Assembly: GCA_027487575.1 (NCBI GenBank)
Contig: JAIYDJ010000059.1
Span: 1-64,000, forward strand
Source: Rhodobacter sp.
GTDB lineage: Bacteria > Pseudomonadota > Alphaproteobacteria > Rhodobacterales > Rhodobacteraceae
Reading direction: 5' to 3'
DNA length: 64,000 nucleotides
A model generated the notes under the pieces. That model was not told where the DNA came from and ran no database searches. It saw nothing but the letters and a program-made list of their open reading frames with translations. A program made the translations under genes and the position numbers. Shown here in pieces: positions 1 to 7,745 of this stretch. Each line of letters begins with the position of its first letter. Positions within the stretch are counted from its first letter, which is position 1.

Positions 1-533
1 GAAAGCTGGGTTTGCGCTAGGGCTTCAAGGACGTCGAGGCGAAGGTTCTCGATCTGCTGCGTCAGCGGCTCTGCGCTGTCCGGATCCGTCTCGTTGACCG
101 TCAGGATTGCTTCGACCCCCGCATCCAGTTGCTGAATCAGCCCGGTCAATCCGGTCTGCAACGACTGGCTTTCGGTTTCCGCCTGGATCACAACCTGATC
201 CATCCGGTCCAGCAGGGTGTTCAACTCTCCGATCCGGTCGGCAAAGCCGACGGCGGCGGCGGCCTGCACGTCGGCGGCGTCGCGCAGATCGGATGCGCTG
301 CGCAGCCACAACAGCCCGCCCAGCACCAGAACCAGAACCGAAGCCCCGCCCGCCAGCGCCGCAAGCACGGCGCTGCGGCGGGCGGTACGATCCATCGCGC
401 TGGCCGCGTCGGATCGGGCGATCAACACGGCTTCGGCCTCATGGGCTGCGTTGGTCGCCAGCGTAGCCGCCTCAAGCGCCTGCTTGATGGCGTCGCCCAT
501 AGGGTCAGCGGCGGGAGTGGTCTTGTCTGTCAT
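1..533 (-). CDS. Hypothetical single-pass membrane protein with coiled coil, partial
   Basis: The reading frame opens at ATG 533 and is still open at the window edge, so the C-terminus is missing and the ORF track omits it. About 177 residues are visible: an N-terminal cytoplasmic helix rich in Ala/Glu, one membrane segment near residues 55-77 (VLVLVLGGLLWL), then a helical Leu/Gln/Glu-rich region likely to be coiled coil. Its ATG overlaps the stop of the upstream frame as ATGA, indicating translational coupling at the end of the fliK-flhB operon. I do not recognise the family. Position suggests a flagellum- or motility-associated envelope protein, which is inference only. Confidence 0.6.
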   Translation of the reverse strand, partial: MTDKTTPAADPMGDAIKQALEAATLATNAAHEAEAVLIARSDAASAMDRTARRSAVLAALAGGASVLVLVLGGLLWLRSASDLRDAADVQAAAAVGFADRIGELNTLLDRMDQVVIQAETESQSLQTGLTGLIQQLDAGVEAILTVNETDPDSAEPLTQQIENLRLDVLEALAQTQL

Positions 534-874
534 GGCATCTGTTTCCGGAATGCGGGGGAAGGTTGGCCTTTGGTCCGCAAGGACCGGCGCCATGCGACCA
601 GCCGCGCGATCGGAAAGCGGGCGGCGGCAAGGCCGGACAGCACGGCGCACAGCGACAGCACGGCTTGGCGCAGCGGCGTTTCGGCCGGGTCCATCGCCGC
701 CATCAGCAGGCCAACGGCGAAGAAGGCGAAAGAGGCGGTCGAGATGCGCTGCCCGGTCTGGCAGATGCGACAGGGTTTCTGGCCGGAGATTGACAAGGCA
801 TGTTCCTTTTCGGGGTCACGCAAGGAAAACTGCAATTTCCGTGCCGGATCACCGCCCGGTCTGGCCGCGCGCAT
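530..874 (-). CDS. Small membrane protein with CxxC, downstream of flhB
   Basis: This is an unrecognised 114-residue frame (from the ORF-track start) that overlaps the end of flhB by 26 bp and ends in an ATGA overlap with the next gene, which is the main support for it being translated. It has a PCRIC motif (CxxC) near residue 34 followed by two hydrophobic segments (around 46-60 and 70-85) and a basic tail. The true start is uncertain: ATG 874 lies inside flhB, and in-frame TTG codons just after the flhB stop are alternatives that would drop the N-terminal 14-18 residues. The cysteine pair before a membrane hairpin suggests a metal or redox site, but no function can be assigned. Confidence 0.5.
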   Translation of the reverse strand: MRAARPGGDPARKLQFSLRDPEKEHALSISGQKPCRICQTGQRISTASFAFFAVGLLMAAMDPAETPLRQAVLSLCAVLSGLAAARFPIARLVAWRRSLRTKGQPSPAFRKQMP

Positions 875-1994
875 CGAACTTCAGGTCGTCCGGCAGATCG
901 ATTTCGGGCAGATCCTCGCGCAGGCCGCGTTCGACGCGCCAGATATGCGCCAGCACCGCCGCGACCGCCCCGTAAAGACCGGCATGGATGACCGAACCGA
1001 TATCGCCGGTGAAATACAGCGCGCGGGCCAACGGCGGCAGGCCGAGGATGGGCACACCGGCCTTGCGGGCCGAGGCGATGACCTGGGCCGCCATCCGGTC
1101 GCGGCCGGTGGCGATGATCGTCGGTGCGTCGTCGGTGCCCGGTACGTAGCGGATCGCCACGGCAAAGTGCGTCGGGTTGGTGATAACGGCAGAGGCGGTC
1201 GGCACATCGGCCAGCGCGCTGCGTTCGCGCGCGCCCCGGCGGCTGGCCTCCATCTGCATCTGGCGCATCCGGCCCTTCAGCTCGGGTGATCCGTTGTCCT
1301 CGCGGCTTTCGCGCTTGACCTCGTCAAAGGTCATCCAAAGCGATTTCTGCATCGAAATGTATTGCCAGAACAGATCGACCGCACCGAGCAGTCCCAGCAC
1401 CACCGTCAGCGCCGCGAAAAGGCGGAACACCAGATGTGCGGTGACGCTGGCCGCGTCGCCCGGTGCCATATCCCCCAGCACGACGATTTCAGTCATCGCG
1501 TCGCGGGTGATCCAGACCGTCACCGCCAGCAGCAGCACGACCTTGGCCAGCGACTTGACCAGTTCCACAACCGCCGAGGCTGACACCATCCGCATCAGGC
1601 CCTTGATCGGGTCCAGCTTTTCGGGCTTGAAGGCATATCCCTTTGCGGACCACCCGATCCCCCCCATCGCGGCCTGCGCCAGGATCGCCACCAGCATCAC
1701 CGGAACCGCGACCGCCAGCGCCACGGCCAACACCTCGATCCCGGCGACGGCAACCGAGGGCAGCAGCGCCGCATCCAGCGTTTCCGGTCCGCCCAGACGC
1801 AGATGTTGTGCCCAACGTCCGGCAAGCATGTTGCCGACCGCGGGACTTGCCGCGATCATCAGCGTTCCAGCGGCCATGGTCGCGGCAACCATCATGTCCT
1901 TGGACGTCAGGACCCGCCCCTCGCGGCGCGCGTCGTCCAGCCGTTTCTGGCTGGGGGCATGGCTGCGTTCGGCGCCGTCCTCGTTTTCCGACAT
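849..1994 (-). CDS. flhB: Flagellar export gate protein FlhB
   Basis: FlhB is an inner-membrane component of the flagellar type III export apparatus that switches substrate class from rod/hook to filament proteins. The 381-residue protein has the expected N-terminal basic region (SQKRLDDARREGRV), four hydrophobic segments between about residues 30 and 220, and a cytoplasmic C-domain carrying the NPTH self-cleavage motif (ITNPTHFAVAIRY). The length is typical of the family. It starts one base after the fliR stop, matching the fliPQR-flhB order of Rhodobacter-type clusters. Confidence 0.97.
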   Translation of the reverse strand: MSENEDGAERSHAPSQKRLDDARREGRVLTSKDMMVAATMAAGTLMIAASPAVGNMLAGRWAQHLRLGGPETLDAALLPSVAVAGIEVLAVALAVAVPVMLVAILAQAAMGGIGWSAKGYAFKPEKLDPIKGLMRMVSASAVVELVKSLAKVVLLLAVTVWITRDAMTEIVVLGDMAPGDAASVTAHLVFRLFAALTVVLGLLGAVDLFWQYISMQKSLWMTFDEVKRESREDNGSPELKGRMRQMQMEASRRGARERSALADVPTASAVITNPTHFAVAIRYVPGTDDAPTIIATGRDRMAAQVIASARKAGVPILGLPPLARALYFTGDIGSVIHAGLYGAVAAVLAHIWRVERGLREDLPEIDLPDDLKFDARGQTGR

Positions 1995-1995
1995 G

Positions 1996-2808
1996 TCAGC
2001 GCCCTTCCGCCGCGCGGGGCAGCACGCCGTCGATCATCTGCAATCCGGCATCGACCACCCCCTCCAGCCCGGTCATCATCTGCGGCGCGGTCAGCCAAAG
2101 CAGGATGATCGCGGCCAGGATCGTCAGCGGGAAGCCCACGGAAAACAGGTTCAGTTGCGGCGCGGACCGGGTCATGACCCCGACGGCGAGGTTCAGAACC
2201 AGAAGCCCCGCCACCGCCGGCAGCATCAGCGCCGAGGCCAGCGCGAACATCATTCCCCCCGCCGTCACCCCGGCGCCGACCAGCACGTCAAGGTCGGGCG
2301 TGGCACCGGGGGGATGGCTTGCATAGCTGTCCAGCACGATCCGCAGTGCGGCAAGGTGCCCGTCCGTGCCGAGAAACAACATCATCATCGCCAGCCCGAA
2401 AATCTGGGCGATGACCGGGCTCTGGCCGCCCGCCGACGGATCGAACTGCATGGCAAAGCTGAGCCCCGCCGCGTTTGCGATCCGGTCCCCGGCAAGACCG
2501 GCCGCCGCGAACAGCACGGTCAGCACAAGGCCCGCCGTCAGACCCACGGCGAGTTCGGACATCATCATCGGCACCGCAGAAAGGCGCGCCAGCGCCTCGG
2601 CATCGGGAAATCCGGGTTGGCCCGCCACCGGCAGGGCCAGACAGACGGATGCGATGATCCGCACGGGAAGCGGGACAAACCGGCCGCCGAACATCGGCGA
2701 GGCGATCAGGAACGACCCGATCCGCAGCATGGCAAAGAAGAAGGCGGCCATCGGGTCGGCCAGCCGCGCCATGTCAAGACCGGGGATTGTGAAGATCGCG
2801 CCTTCCAT
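1996..2808 (-). CDS. fliR: Flagellar export gate protein FliR
   Basis: FliR is a polytopic inner-membrane protein that assembles with FliP and FliQ into the export gate inside the MS ring. The 270-residue product is almost entirely hydrophobic with about six membrane segments. It carries FliR-like stretches such as RIGSFLIASPMFG near residue 30 and AVGVMTRSAPQLNLFSVGFP towards the C-terminus. It lies directly between fliQ (4 bp upstream) and flhB (1 bp downstream), so it is co-transcribed and probably translationally coupled. Confidence 0.96.
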   Translation of the reverse strand: MEGAIFTIPGLDMARLADPMAAFFFAMLRIGSFLIASPMFGGRFVPLPVRIIASVCLALPVAGQPGFPDAEALARLSAVPMMMSELAVGLTAGLVLTVLFAAAGLAGDRIANAAGLSFAMQFDPSAGGQSPVIAQIFGLAMMMLFLGTDGHLAALRIVLDSYASHPPGATPDLDVLVGAGVTAGGMMFALASALMLPAVAGLLVLNLAVGVMTRSAPQLNLFSVGFPLTILAAIILLWLTAPQMMTGLEGVVDAGLQMIDGVLPRAAEGR

Positions 2809-2812
2809 CGCG

Positions 2813-3079
2813 TTATCGGATCGTCCGGATGGTTTCGAAGATAAATTCGAAATAGTCCGTCATCGTCATCAGCATGTAGCTGGACATCAAGGCCATGGTC
2901 CCCAGCACCACCACCAGTTTCGGCACGAAACTCAGGGTGTTCTCGCTGATCGAGGTGGCCGCCTGAATGACGCCGATCACCAGACCGACCGCCAGGGCCA
3001 CGGCAAGAACGGGTCCCGCCGCCCACAGCATCGTCGAATAGGCCATCTGCAGATGGGCAACGCCCGCACCGAATTCCAT
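2813..3079 (-). CDS. fliQ: Flagellar export gate protein FliQ
   Basis: This 88-residue protein has two membrane helices (about 17-40 and 52-72) separated by the conserved IGVIQAATSISENTLSFVPK segment typical of FliQ, a small subunit wrapped around the FliP/FliR gate. The length fits the family. Its ATG overlaps the fliP stop (TGATG), so start choice is firm. Confidence 0.97.
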   Translation of the reverse strand: MEFGAGVAHLQMAYSTMLWAAGPVLAVALAVGLVIGVIQAATSISENTLSFVPKLVVVLGTMALMSSYMLMTMTDYFEFIFETIRTIR

Positions 3080-3831
3080 CAGCCGCCCCCCCCTGCCGCA
3101 ACGCCGTACCCTGCGGCCAGCGAGGCCACCGTCAGCGCCCAGCCATCCACCAGCACGAACAGCAACAGCTTGAACGGCAAGGCCACCAGCACGGGCGAGA
3201 CCATCATCATCCCTAGCGCCATCAGGATCGAGGCGATCACGATGTCGATCACCAGAAACGGCAGGAACAGAAGAAAGCCGATCTGGAACGCGGTTTTCAG
3301 CTCGGATGTCATGAAGGCGGGCAGCAGAACGCGGAACGGCACGGCCTGCGTGTCGGCATAGGGCACGTCACCCGCCAGTTCCGCGAACATGGCAAGATCG
3401 TTCTGACGGGTATTCTCGATCATGAAGTCCTTCATGATTTCGCCGCCGCGCTGCAAGGCGGCCTCCTGCGACATGGTGTTGTCCAGCGCCGGGGCCAGCG
3501 CCTGTTCGTAGACATCCGTCAGCACCGGCTGCATCACGAAGAAGGTCAGAAACAGCGCCAGCGCGATCAGCACCTGGTTCGGCGGGGTCTGCTGCGTTCC
3601 CAGCGCCTGGCGCAGGATCGAAAGCACGATGATGATCCGGGTGAACGCCGTCATGCCCAGCAGCAGCGACGGCAGCACCGTCAGGGCCGTCATCATCACA
3701 AGGATCTGCAGGGACAGTGACCAGCTTCCGCCGCCGCCTGCCGTTTCAGTGAATGTCAGCGCCGGGATGCCCTGCGCCTGTGCAAGTCCGGGCAACAGCA
3801 AAAGCGGTGCAAGGATCAGGACGCGCATCAT
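3079..3831 (-). CDS. fliP: Flagellar export gate protein FliP
   Basis: FliP forms the core of the export gate as a pentamer with FliR. The 250-residue sequence begins with a cleavable-looking signal (MMRVLILAPLLLLPGLAQAQG), then shows FliP hallmarks: TVLPSLLLGMTAFTRIIIVLSILRQALG, TPPNQVLIALALFLTFFVM and the C-terminal SPVLVALPFKLLLFVLVDGW. It overlaps fliO by ATGA at its start and fliQ at its end. Confidence 0.98.
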   Translation of the reverse strand: MMRVLILAPLLLLPGLAQAQGIPALTFTETAGGGGSWSLSLQILVMMTALTVLPSLLLGMTAFTRIIIVLSILRQALGTQQTPPNQVLIALALFLTFFVMQPVLTDVYEQALAPALDNTMSQEAALQRGGEIMKDFMIENTRQNDLAMFAELAGDVPYADTQAVPFRVLLPAFMTSELKTAFQIGFLLFLPFLVIDIVIASILMALGMMMVSPVLVALPFKLLLFVLVDGWALTVASLAAGYGVAAGGGG

Positions 3832-4106
3832 GCCGCCTCCTCCGGCCCGTGCGCAGCCCTCAGCGGATGCAGCATCGGGGCCGCCCCCTTGAGTTTCACG
3901 ATCAGGAATTCCCGGTCGTCAAGGCTGAGGATCATCGCGCGATCCGCAGGCCCCAGAGCTGCGGTTTCCACCACCCTCAGACGGCGCCCGCGCCCCATCC
4001 GGGCCGACAGGCGTTCCCGGTTGCGCAGGACATAAACCCATAGGGCACCCAGTGCGGCAAGAAAGACCGCGAGGGGGATGATCTGATCGGGGCGCAACAA
4101 TTCCAT
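3828..4106 (-). CDS. fliO: FliO-like flagellar export assembly protein
   Basis: The protein has one N-terminal membrane segment (IIPLAVFLAALGALWVYVL, residues about 9-27), a basic linker, then a small FliO-type cytoplasmic domain (LRVVETAALGPADRAMILSL..REFLIVKL). FliO is a chaperone-like factor for assembly of the FliP gate. The ORF track starts at 4196, but ATG 4106 is preferred because it has a GAGGAAG ribosome site 5-7 bases upstream and the extra residues look non-coding. This gives 92 residues, short as usual for FliO. The gene sits between fliN and fliP as expected. Confidence 0.88.
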   Translation of the reverse strand: MELLRPDQIIPLAVFLAALGALWVYVLRNRERLSARMGRGRRLRVVETAALGPADRAMILSLDDREFLIVKLKGAAPMLHPLRAAHGPEEAA

Positions 4107-4204
4107 GGGGCTTCCTCGTCTGTCGTTGCTGACAGACTGCAAGCCGCATGCCATCCGGGCGTCCGGGCCGGGATCATGCGCCCATCGCCCGGACAAAAGT
4201 CAGG

Positions 4205-4489
4205 TCAGATTGCGCCCGCGCGTTCTTCGGGGGTGATGACATGGCCGAACCGGATGCCGAACCGGTCGCCCACCATCACCACCTCGCCCTTGGCGATCAG
4301 GGTTCCGTTGACCAGAACGTCAAGCGGGTCGCCCGCCATGCGGTTCAGTTCGACCACCGACCCTTCGGCCAGCCGCAACAGATCGCGGATCGTCAGTTCA
4401 GCGCGCCCGACTTCGACGGTCAGGGCGACATCGATGTTCTCAAGCAGGCGAAGCTGGTCGGAACTCGGGCGGGCTTGGGTTTCGGTCAT
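4205..4489 (-). CDS. fliN: Flagellar motor switch protein FliN
   Basis: FliN forms the lower part of the C-ring and binds the export ATPase complex and CheY. The 94-residue protein is essentially one SpoA/SpoB domain: LLENIDVALTVEVGRAELTIRDLLRL followed by GDPLDVLVNGTLIAKGEVVMVGDRFGIRF, both strongly diagnostic. The N-terminal extension seen in some FliN proteins is short. It lies 17 bp after fliM, and a gap of about 100 bp separates it from fliO. Confidence 0.97.
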   Translation of the reverse strand: MTETQARPSSDQLRLLENIDVALTVEVGRAELTIRDLLRLAEGSVVELNRMAGDPLDVLVNGTLIAKGEVVMVGDRFGIRFGHVITPEERAGAI

Positions 4490-4505
4490 GGCAGGTCCTT
4501 GGATT

Positions 4506-5480
4506 TCAGGCCGCGAGGCGGCGGGTTATGGAAACGGCGGAATGACCGGCCTGTTCGCCGGGTTGCGCCTCGAACATCGTCTGGTTTTCCACCAGCACCT
4601 CGACTGCGCCCGTCAGGGTGACGGGCCAGACCTCGCCATCGGCCAGCGACATCAGCCGCGACAGCGGAATCTGCGGCTGGCACAACCGGACCGACACCCC
4701 GAGGGGAATGTGCATGACGGCCTGTTCCATCCGGTCGCGCCAGGTTTGATCCTCGGTCAACTGGTCGGACTGCATTCTGGACCGCAGCAGCGTGGCGATC
4801 GGTTTCAGCATCTGCAGCGGATAAAGGATATCGAAGTTGGCCGGTTCCTGACCGGGCAGCTGCACCATGAACGAACAGTTGACGATCATCTCGTCGCTGT
4901 CGGCGAAGGCCACGAACTGCATGTTCTCCTCGCGGCTGGTCACGTTGAACGACAGCCGCGTCAAGTCGCGCCAGGCGAGTTGCAGGGCGGCATTCAGCCG
5001 GTCGGACACAAGCTCGATCACCCGGTGCTCGGTCGCGGTGAATTCGGTTCGCGCATGGGTCGGGCCGTCGATCCCGCCTCCGAAATAGGCGTTGGTCAGC
5101 AGACTGATGAAGGAGGGCGAAATGACCATCAACTGGCTGCCGCGCAATTCATCGGTGGCCGATATGGTCAGCGACAGGAAGTTGTCCTGGCTGTTGCGAT
5201 AGTCGTCAAAGCTGCGCAGTTCGGGCGGAAAACACGACAGGCGCGGCTGGAACTGCAACATCGGCAGAAAGGCGGCGCGCGCGATCCGGCAGAAGCGTTC
5301 GTTGATCATCCGCAACCCGTGATAGTCACCAAAGCCGGACAGGTCGTTCGACCCGAACGCATAGGGCCGGACGGGCACGCCGTTCAGAACGCCGTCGCCG
5401 GGTCCTTCGGCGTTCATGCCGATCAGCCCGCCGACAAGGGCCGCGACTTCGGTCGAGGAAAGCTTGGTCGGTTTGGCCAT
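4506..5480 (-). CDS. fliM: Flagellar motor switch protein FliM
   Basis: FliM is the C-ring protein that receives phosphorylated CheY. I start it at ATG 5480 (MAKPTKLSS), not the ORF-track start at 5687, because the extra 69 residues overlap the end of fliL and read as non-coding. The 324-residue product has a mid-domain typical of FliM/CheC-like folds (DLSGFGDYHGLRMINERFCRIARAAF, GGIDGPTHARTEFTATEHRVIELV) and a C-terminal SpoA-like domain. The EIDALL-type CheY-binding helix at the N-terminus of most FliM proteins is not obvious (SSTEVAALVGG is the closest stretch), so CheY docking may be diverged. Confidence 0.92.
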   Translation of the reverse strand: MAKPTKLSSTEVAALVGGLIGMNAEGPGDGVLNGVPVRPYAFGSNDLSGFGDYHGLRMINERFCRIARAAFLPMLQFQPRLSCFPPELRSFDDYRNSQDNFLSLTISATDELRGSQLMVISPSFISLLTNAYFGGGIDGPTHARTEFTATEHRVIELVSDRLNAALQLAWRDLTRLSFNVTSREENMQFVAFADSDEMIVNCSFMVQLPGQEPANFDILYPLQMLKPIATLLRSRMQSDQLTEDQTWRDRMEQAVMHIPLGVSVRLCQPQIPLSRLMSLADGEVWPVTLTGAVEVLVENQTMFEAQPGEQAGHSAVSITRRLAA

Positions 5481-5487
5481 CTTGAAC

Positions 5488-6084
5488 CTACTGCAGGACG
5501 AAGGATGTGAAGAACACGCCTTCGACTCCGCCGAAACCTTCCAGCGTGACAAGACGTTCGTTGATCGCATCGCGCAGGGCGGTCGCCAGCCCCTCACGCC
5601 CCTCGCGCCCGGAAATCTGTTCTTCCGTAAAGCCGCCAGCAACGGCCAGCATGTCCGACTGGAGCGCGGCCTTGTGGGTTTCCACATGGGTCATCACGGT
5701 GGCGTCGTACTGGGTGGAAACCGAAATGCCGATCTGCAGGAACCGGCGCGAACCCGACAGGTTCGTGGTCAGCGGCTCTTCGAAGTTGTAATAGGTGGTG
5801 ACGAAGGCATCGGTTTCCGGAGGCACGCGCGGAACCTTCTGGGGTTCGGCCGGGTCCTCTTCAGGCGGAGCCTCCGCACCGGGGGCCTCGCGCTCGATCA
5901 GGCGCAGCGCCTCGGAGACCGGCGACTGCATGGTCGAGAAATAGAACCACCCGCCCCCGAAACCGGCACCGGCCAGGGCGAGCCCGCCGAAGACAAGACC
6001 TGCGGCCCGCAGGAGCCCGCCGCCCTTGCGCGGGCGCGGGGTGATGTCGATCATGTCCTTGGATGACGGGGCTGCGGCGGGCAT
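5488..6084 (-). CDS. fliL: Flagellar basal body-associated protein FliL
   Basis: FliL is a single-pass inner-membrane protein that surrounds the stator units and supports torque. The 198-residue sequence has a short cytoplasmic tail, a membrane segment around residues 27-48, an acidic proline-rich linker (EAPPEEDPAEPQ), then a periplasmic domain ending in VEGVFFTSFVLQ, which matches the conserved FliL C-terminus (..V..VlFt.fv.Q). It lies between fliK and fliM, 7 bp before the fliM ATG. Confidence 0.93.
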   Translation of the reverse strand: MPAAAPSSKDMIDITPRPRKGGGLLRAAGLVFGGLALAGAGFGGGWFYFSTMQSPVSEALRLIEREAPGAEAPPEEDPAEPQKVPRVPPETDAFVTTYYNFEEPLTTNLSGSRRFLQIGISVSTQYDATVMTHVETHKAALQSDMLAVAGGFTEEQISGREGREGLATALRDAINERLVTLEGFGGVEGVFFTSFVLQ

Positions 6085-6094
6085 CGGGTATTCC

Positions 6095-7258
6095 TCAAGC
6101 GATCAGGTTGATGATCCCCAGCGGACGCAACAGCGCCACGGGGTTGGACGACGGGTCTTCGCCGCCGGCGGGGGTCGGCAGATCCGGGGTGTGCGCCCCG
6201 GAATCGCCACGGCGGCCGTTCTGCGCGTCATGGGCGGCAAGGGTGACACCCTGACGCGCGAAATCCTGCGAAAGCTGGCGTTCGGCCTCGTTCAGCAGGC
6301 GGGCCGCTTCGGGCGTCGCCGTCTCGATCCGGACCGAGGCGCTGTCTCCCTCCAGCGTCAGGGTGATGCGCAGCGCGCCCAGCTCTTGCGGAGATATCTC
6401 CATCGTCATCGTGCCGCCGTCGGGTGACAGCCCGGCCAGCGTTGCGGTGACGACGGTCTGGGGCCAGTCCGCGCGGTCCATCATGGCGACGGGGGCTGCC
6501 GGAACAGCGGACAGGGTTCCCGCCTGCTGCACCGGTTCGGCCAAGGGCACGGGCGCGGGGCCGGGGGCCGCAGGGCTGTCGGGCAAGCCGGGGGCCGGTA
6601 TGGCGGCGGGGGGTGCCGCTGATCCGGCGGAATGTTGGGCCTGCGGCGTGCCATCCGGTCCGCCATGGCCCGACACAGGTGCAGGGGCAGCGGGCCTGAT
6701 GGCGGCTTCCAGCGGCGCGGCGTCGTTTCCGGGCGTCGCGGCCTGTGCGACCGGAGCGGCCACCGGGGGCGGGGCCGCTGCGCCGGTCGGCATGGCGGCC
6801 GGAATGGCGACCGCGTCGGGCGCGATGACTTTGCGTTGGGCAGGTGCAAGGTCCTGTGCCGGGTCGCTGGCCGCGCCTTTCGGTGCGGCCTTCGGGCGCG
6901 GGGTTGCCGCGGGTACGTCGGGTATCGCAGGGTGTGCGGTTTCCGGCATTGCAGGACTTGCCGCCTTCGGCAGAACATCGGCCTGAGGCCGCAGGGCCTG
7001 TGTCACGGGGCCGGGCCCTTCGGGCAGCCCGGTCGGCGCAGGGGCAGTCGGAACTTGCAATGGGGCGGCAGGTGGCGAGATCAGCAAAGCGCGGGCTGCC
7101 GCCTGTGCAGGCATCGGACCCGGTTGGGGGATAGCGCCTTCCAGCACAAGGCTTGCCAGAAATCCGCCCGGCACCCCGACGCTGCCCGACGCAGGGCTGA
7201 GTCCTTGCACGGCAGGGGCGGAAGGCCCGGCAGAAAGTGATGGCATCGAAAGGGTCAT
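6095..7258 (-). CDS. fliK: Flagellar hook-length control protein FliK
   Basis: FliK is the secreted ruler that sets hook length and triggers FlhB substrate switching. The 387-residue protein has a long low-complexity Ala/Pro-rich region (roughly residues 20-270) and a compact C-terminal domain with MTMEISPQELGALRITLTLE and RLLNEAERQLSQDFARQGVTL, matching the Flg_hook domain (L.P..LG...v.l). It is the first gene of the operon downstream of a perfect sigma-54 promoter at 7290-7304, leaving a leader of about 20 bases. Assignment rests on the C-domain plus gene order. Confidence 0.9.
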   Translation of the reverse strand: MTLSMPSLSAGPSAPAVQGLSPASGSVGVPGGFLASLVLEGAIPQPGPMPAQAAARALLISPPAAPLQVPTAPAPTGLPEGPGPVTQALRPQADVLPKAASPAMPETAHPAIPDVPAATPRPKAAPKGAASDPAQDLAPAQRKVIAPDAVAIPAAMPTGAAAPPPVAAPVAQAATPGNDAAPLEAAIRPAAPAPVSGHGGPDGTPQAQHSAGSAAPPAAIPAPGLPDSPAAPGPAPVPLAEPVQQAGTLSAVPAAPVAMMDRADWPQTVVTATLAGLSPDGGTMTMEISPQELGALRITLTLEGDSASVRIETATPEAARLLNEAERQLSQDFARQGVTLAAHDAQNGRRGDSGAHTPDLPTPAGGEDPSSNPVALLRPLGIINLIA

Positions 7259-7289
7259 GTCATTCCCGGATGAGGTTCAGTCATCCCAT

Positions 7290-7304
7290 GCAAGATTGGT
7301 GCCA
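7290..7304 (-). promoter_or_regulatory. Sigma-54 (RpoN) promoter of the fliK-flhB operon
   Basis: Read on the minus strand the sequence is TGGCAC-CAATC-TTGC, a perfect match to the -24/-12 consensus with the obligatory 10-base spacing between GG and GC. It lies 32 bases upstream of the fliK ATG, so the transcript start would be near 7278. Flagellar operons of Rhodobacter sphaeroides fla1 are known to depend on a dedicated sigma-54 (RpoN2) with FleQ/FleT. Confidence 0.92.
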
Positions 7305-7322
7305 TGCGCGGGACCGGCGGCA

Positions 7323-7745
7323 TCATCGTGTCGATCCGTCCCGGCGGGGCACCGGGCGCGCGGCTTCTGCCCGGGCTTCGGCGGCCTCGGCATCGGCGGC
7401 GCGCGCGGTGGCAGCCGCCGTTTCACCAAAGTGGCGGCGGCGGTCGTGATGGTTCATTTTCTGGATCAGACGGGCGGCCTCGTCGCCGGCGAAGTCGGCC
7501 TTGCGGACCTGACGTTCCGCCTCTTCGACAAGACCCGATACCAGAAGCCCGTTTGCCCGCAGGCTGGCGGCCAGAAGCGGGCCAAAGCCGGGCTGCATCT
7601 GTTGCGCCATCCTTTGCAGCCGGGATGCAGAGGCTTGCGCCTCGGCCCGTTCGGACACTGCGCGCGACACTTCGCGCCCCAGACCCGCCGCCTGCGCAGC
7701 CTCGCGCCGGGCGTAAAGATCGAACAGCTTGGCGCGCGACGTCAT
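7323..7745 (-). CDS. fliJ: FliJ-like export chaperone
   Basis: FliJ is a coiled-coil protein that sits in the FliI ATPase ring and links it to the export gate. This 140-residue protein is almost wholly helical and charged (REAAQAAGLGREVSRAVSERAEAQ...), with the heptad-rich character and length of FliJ. FliJ is poorly conserved, so identity comes mainly from position directly after fliI. The ATG at 7745 overlaps the fliI stop (ATGA), which rejects the longer ORF-track start at 7850. It is the last gene of the fleT-fliJ operon. Confidence 0.8.
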   Translation of the reverse strand: MTSRAKLFDLYARREAAQAAGLGREVSRAVSERAEAQASASRLQRMAQQMQPGFGPLLAASLRANGLLVSGLVEEAERQVRKADFAGDEAARLIQKMNHHDRRRHFGETAAATARAADAEAAEARAEAARPVPRRDGSTR

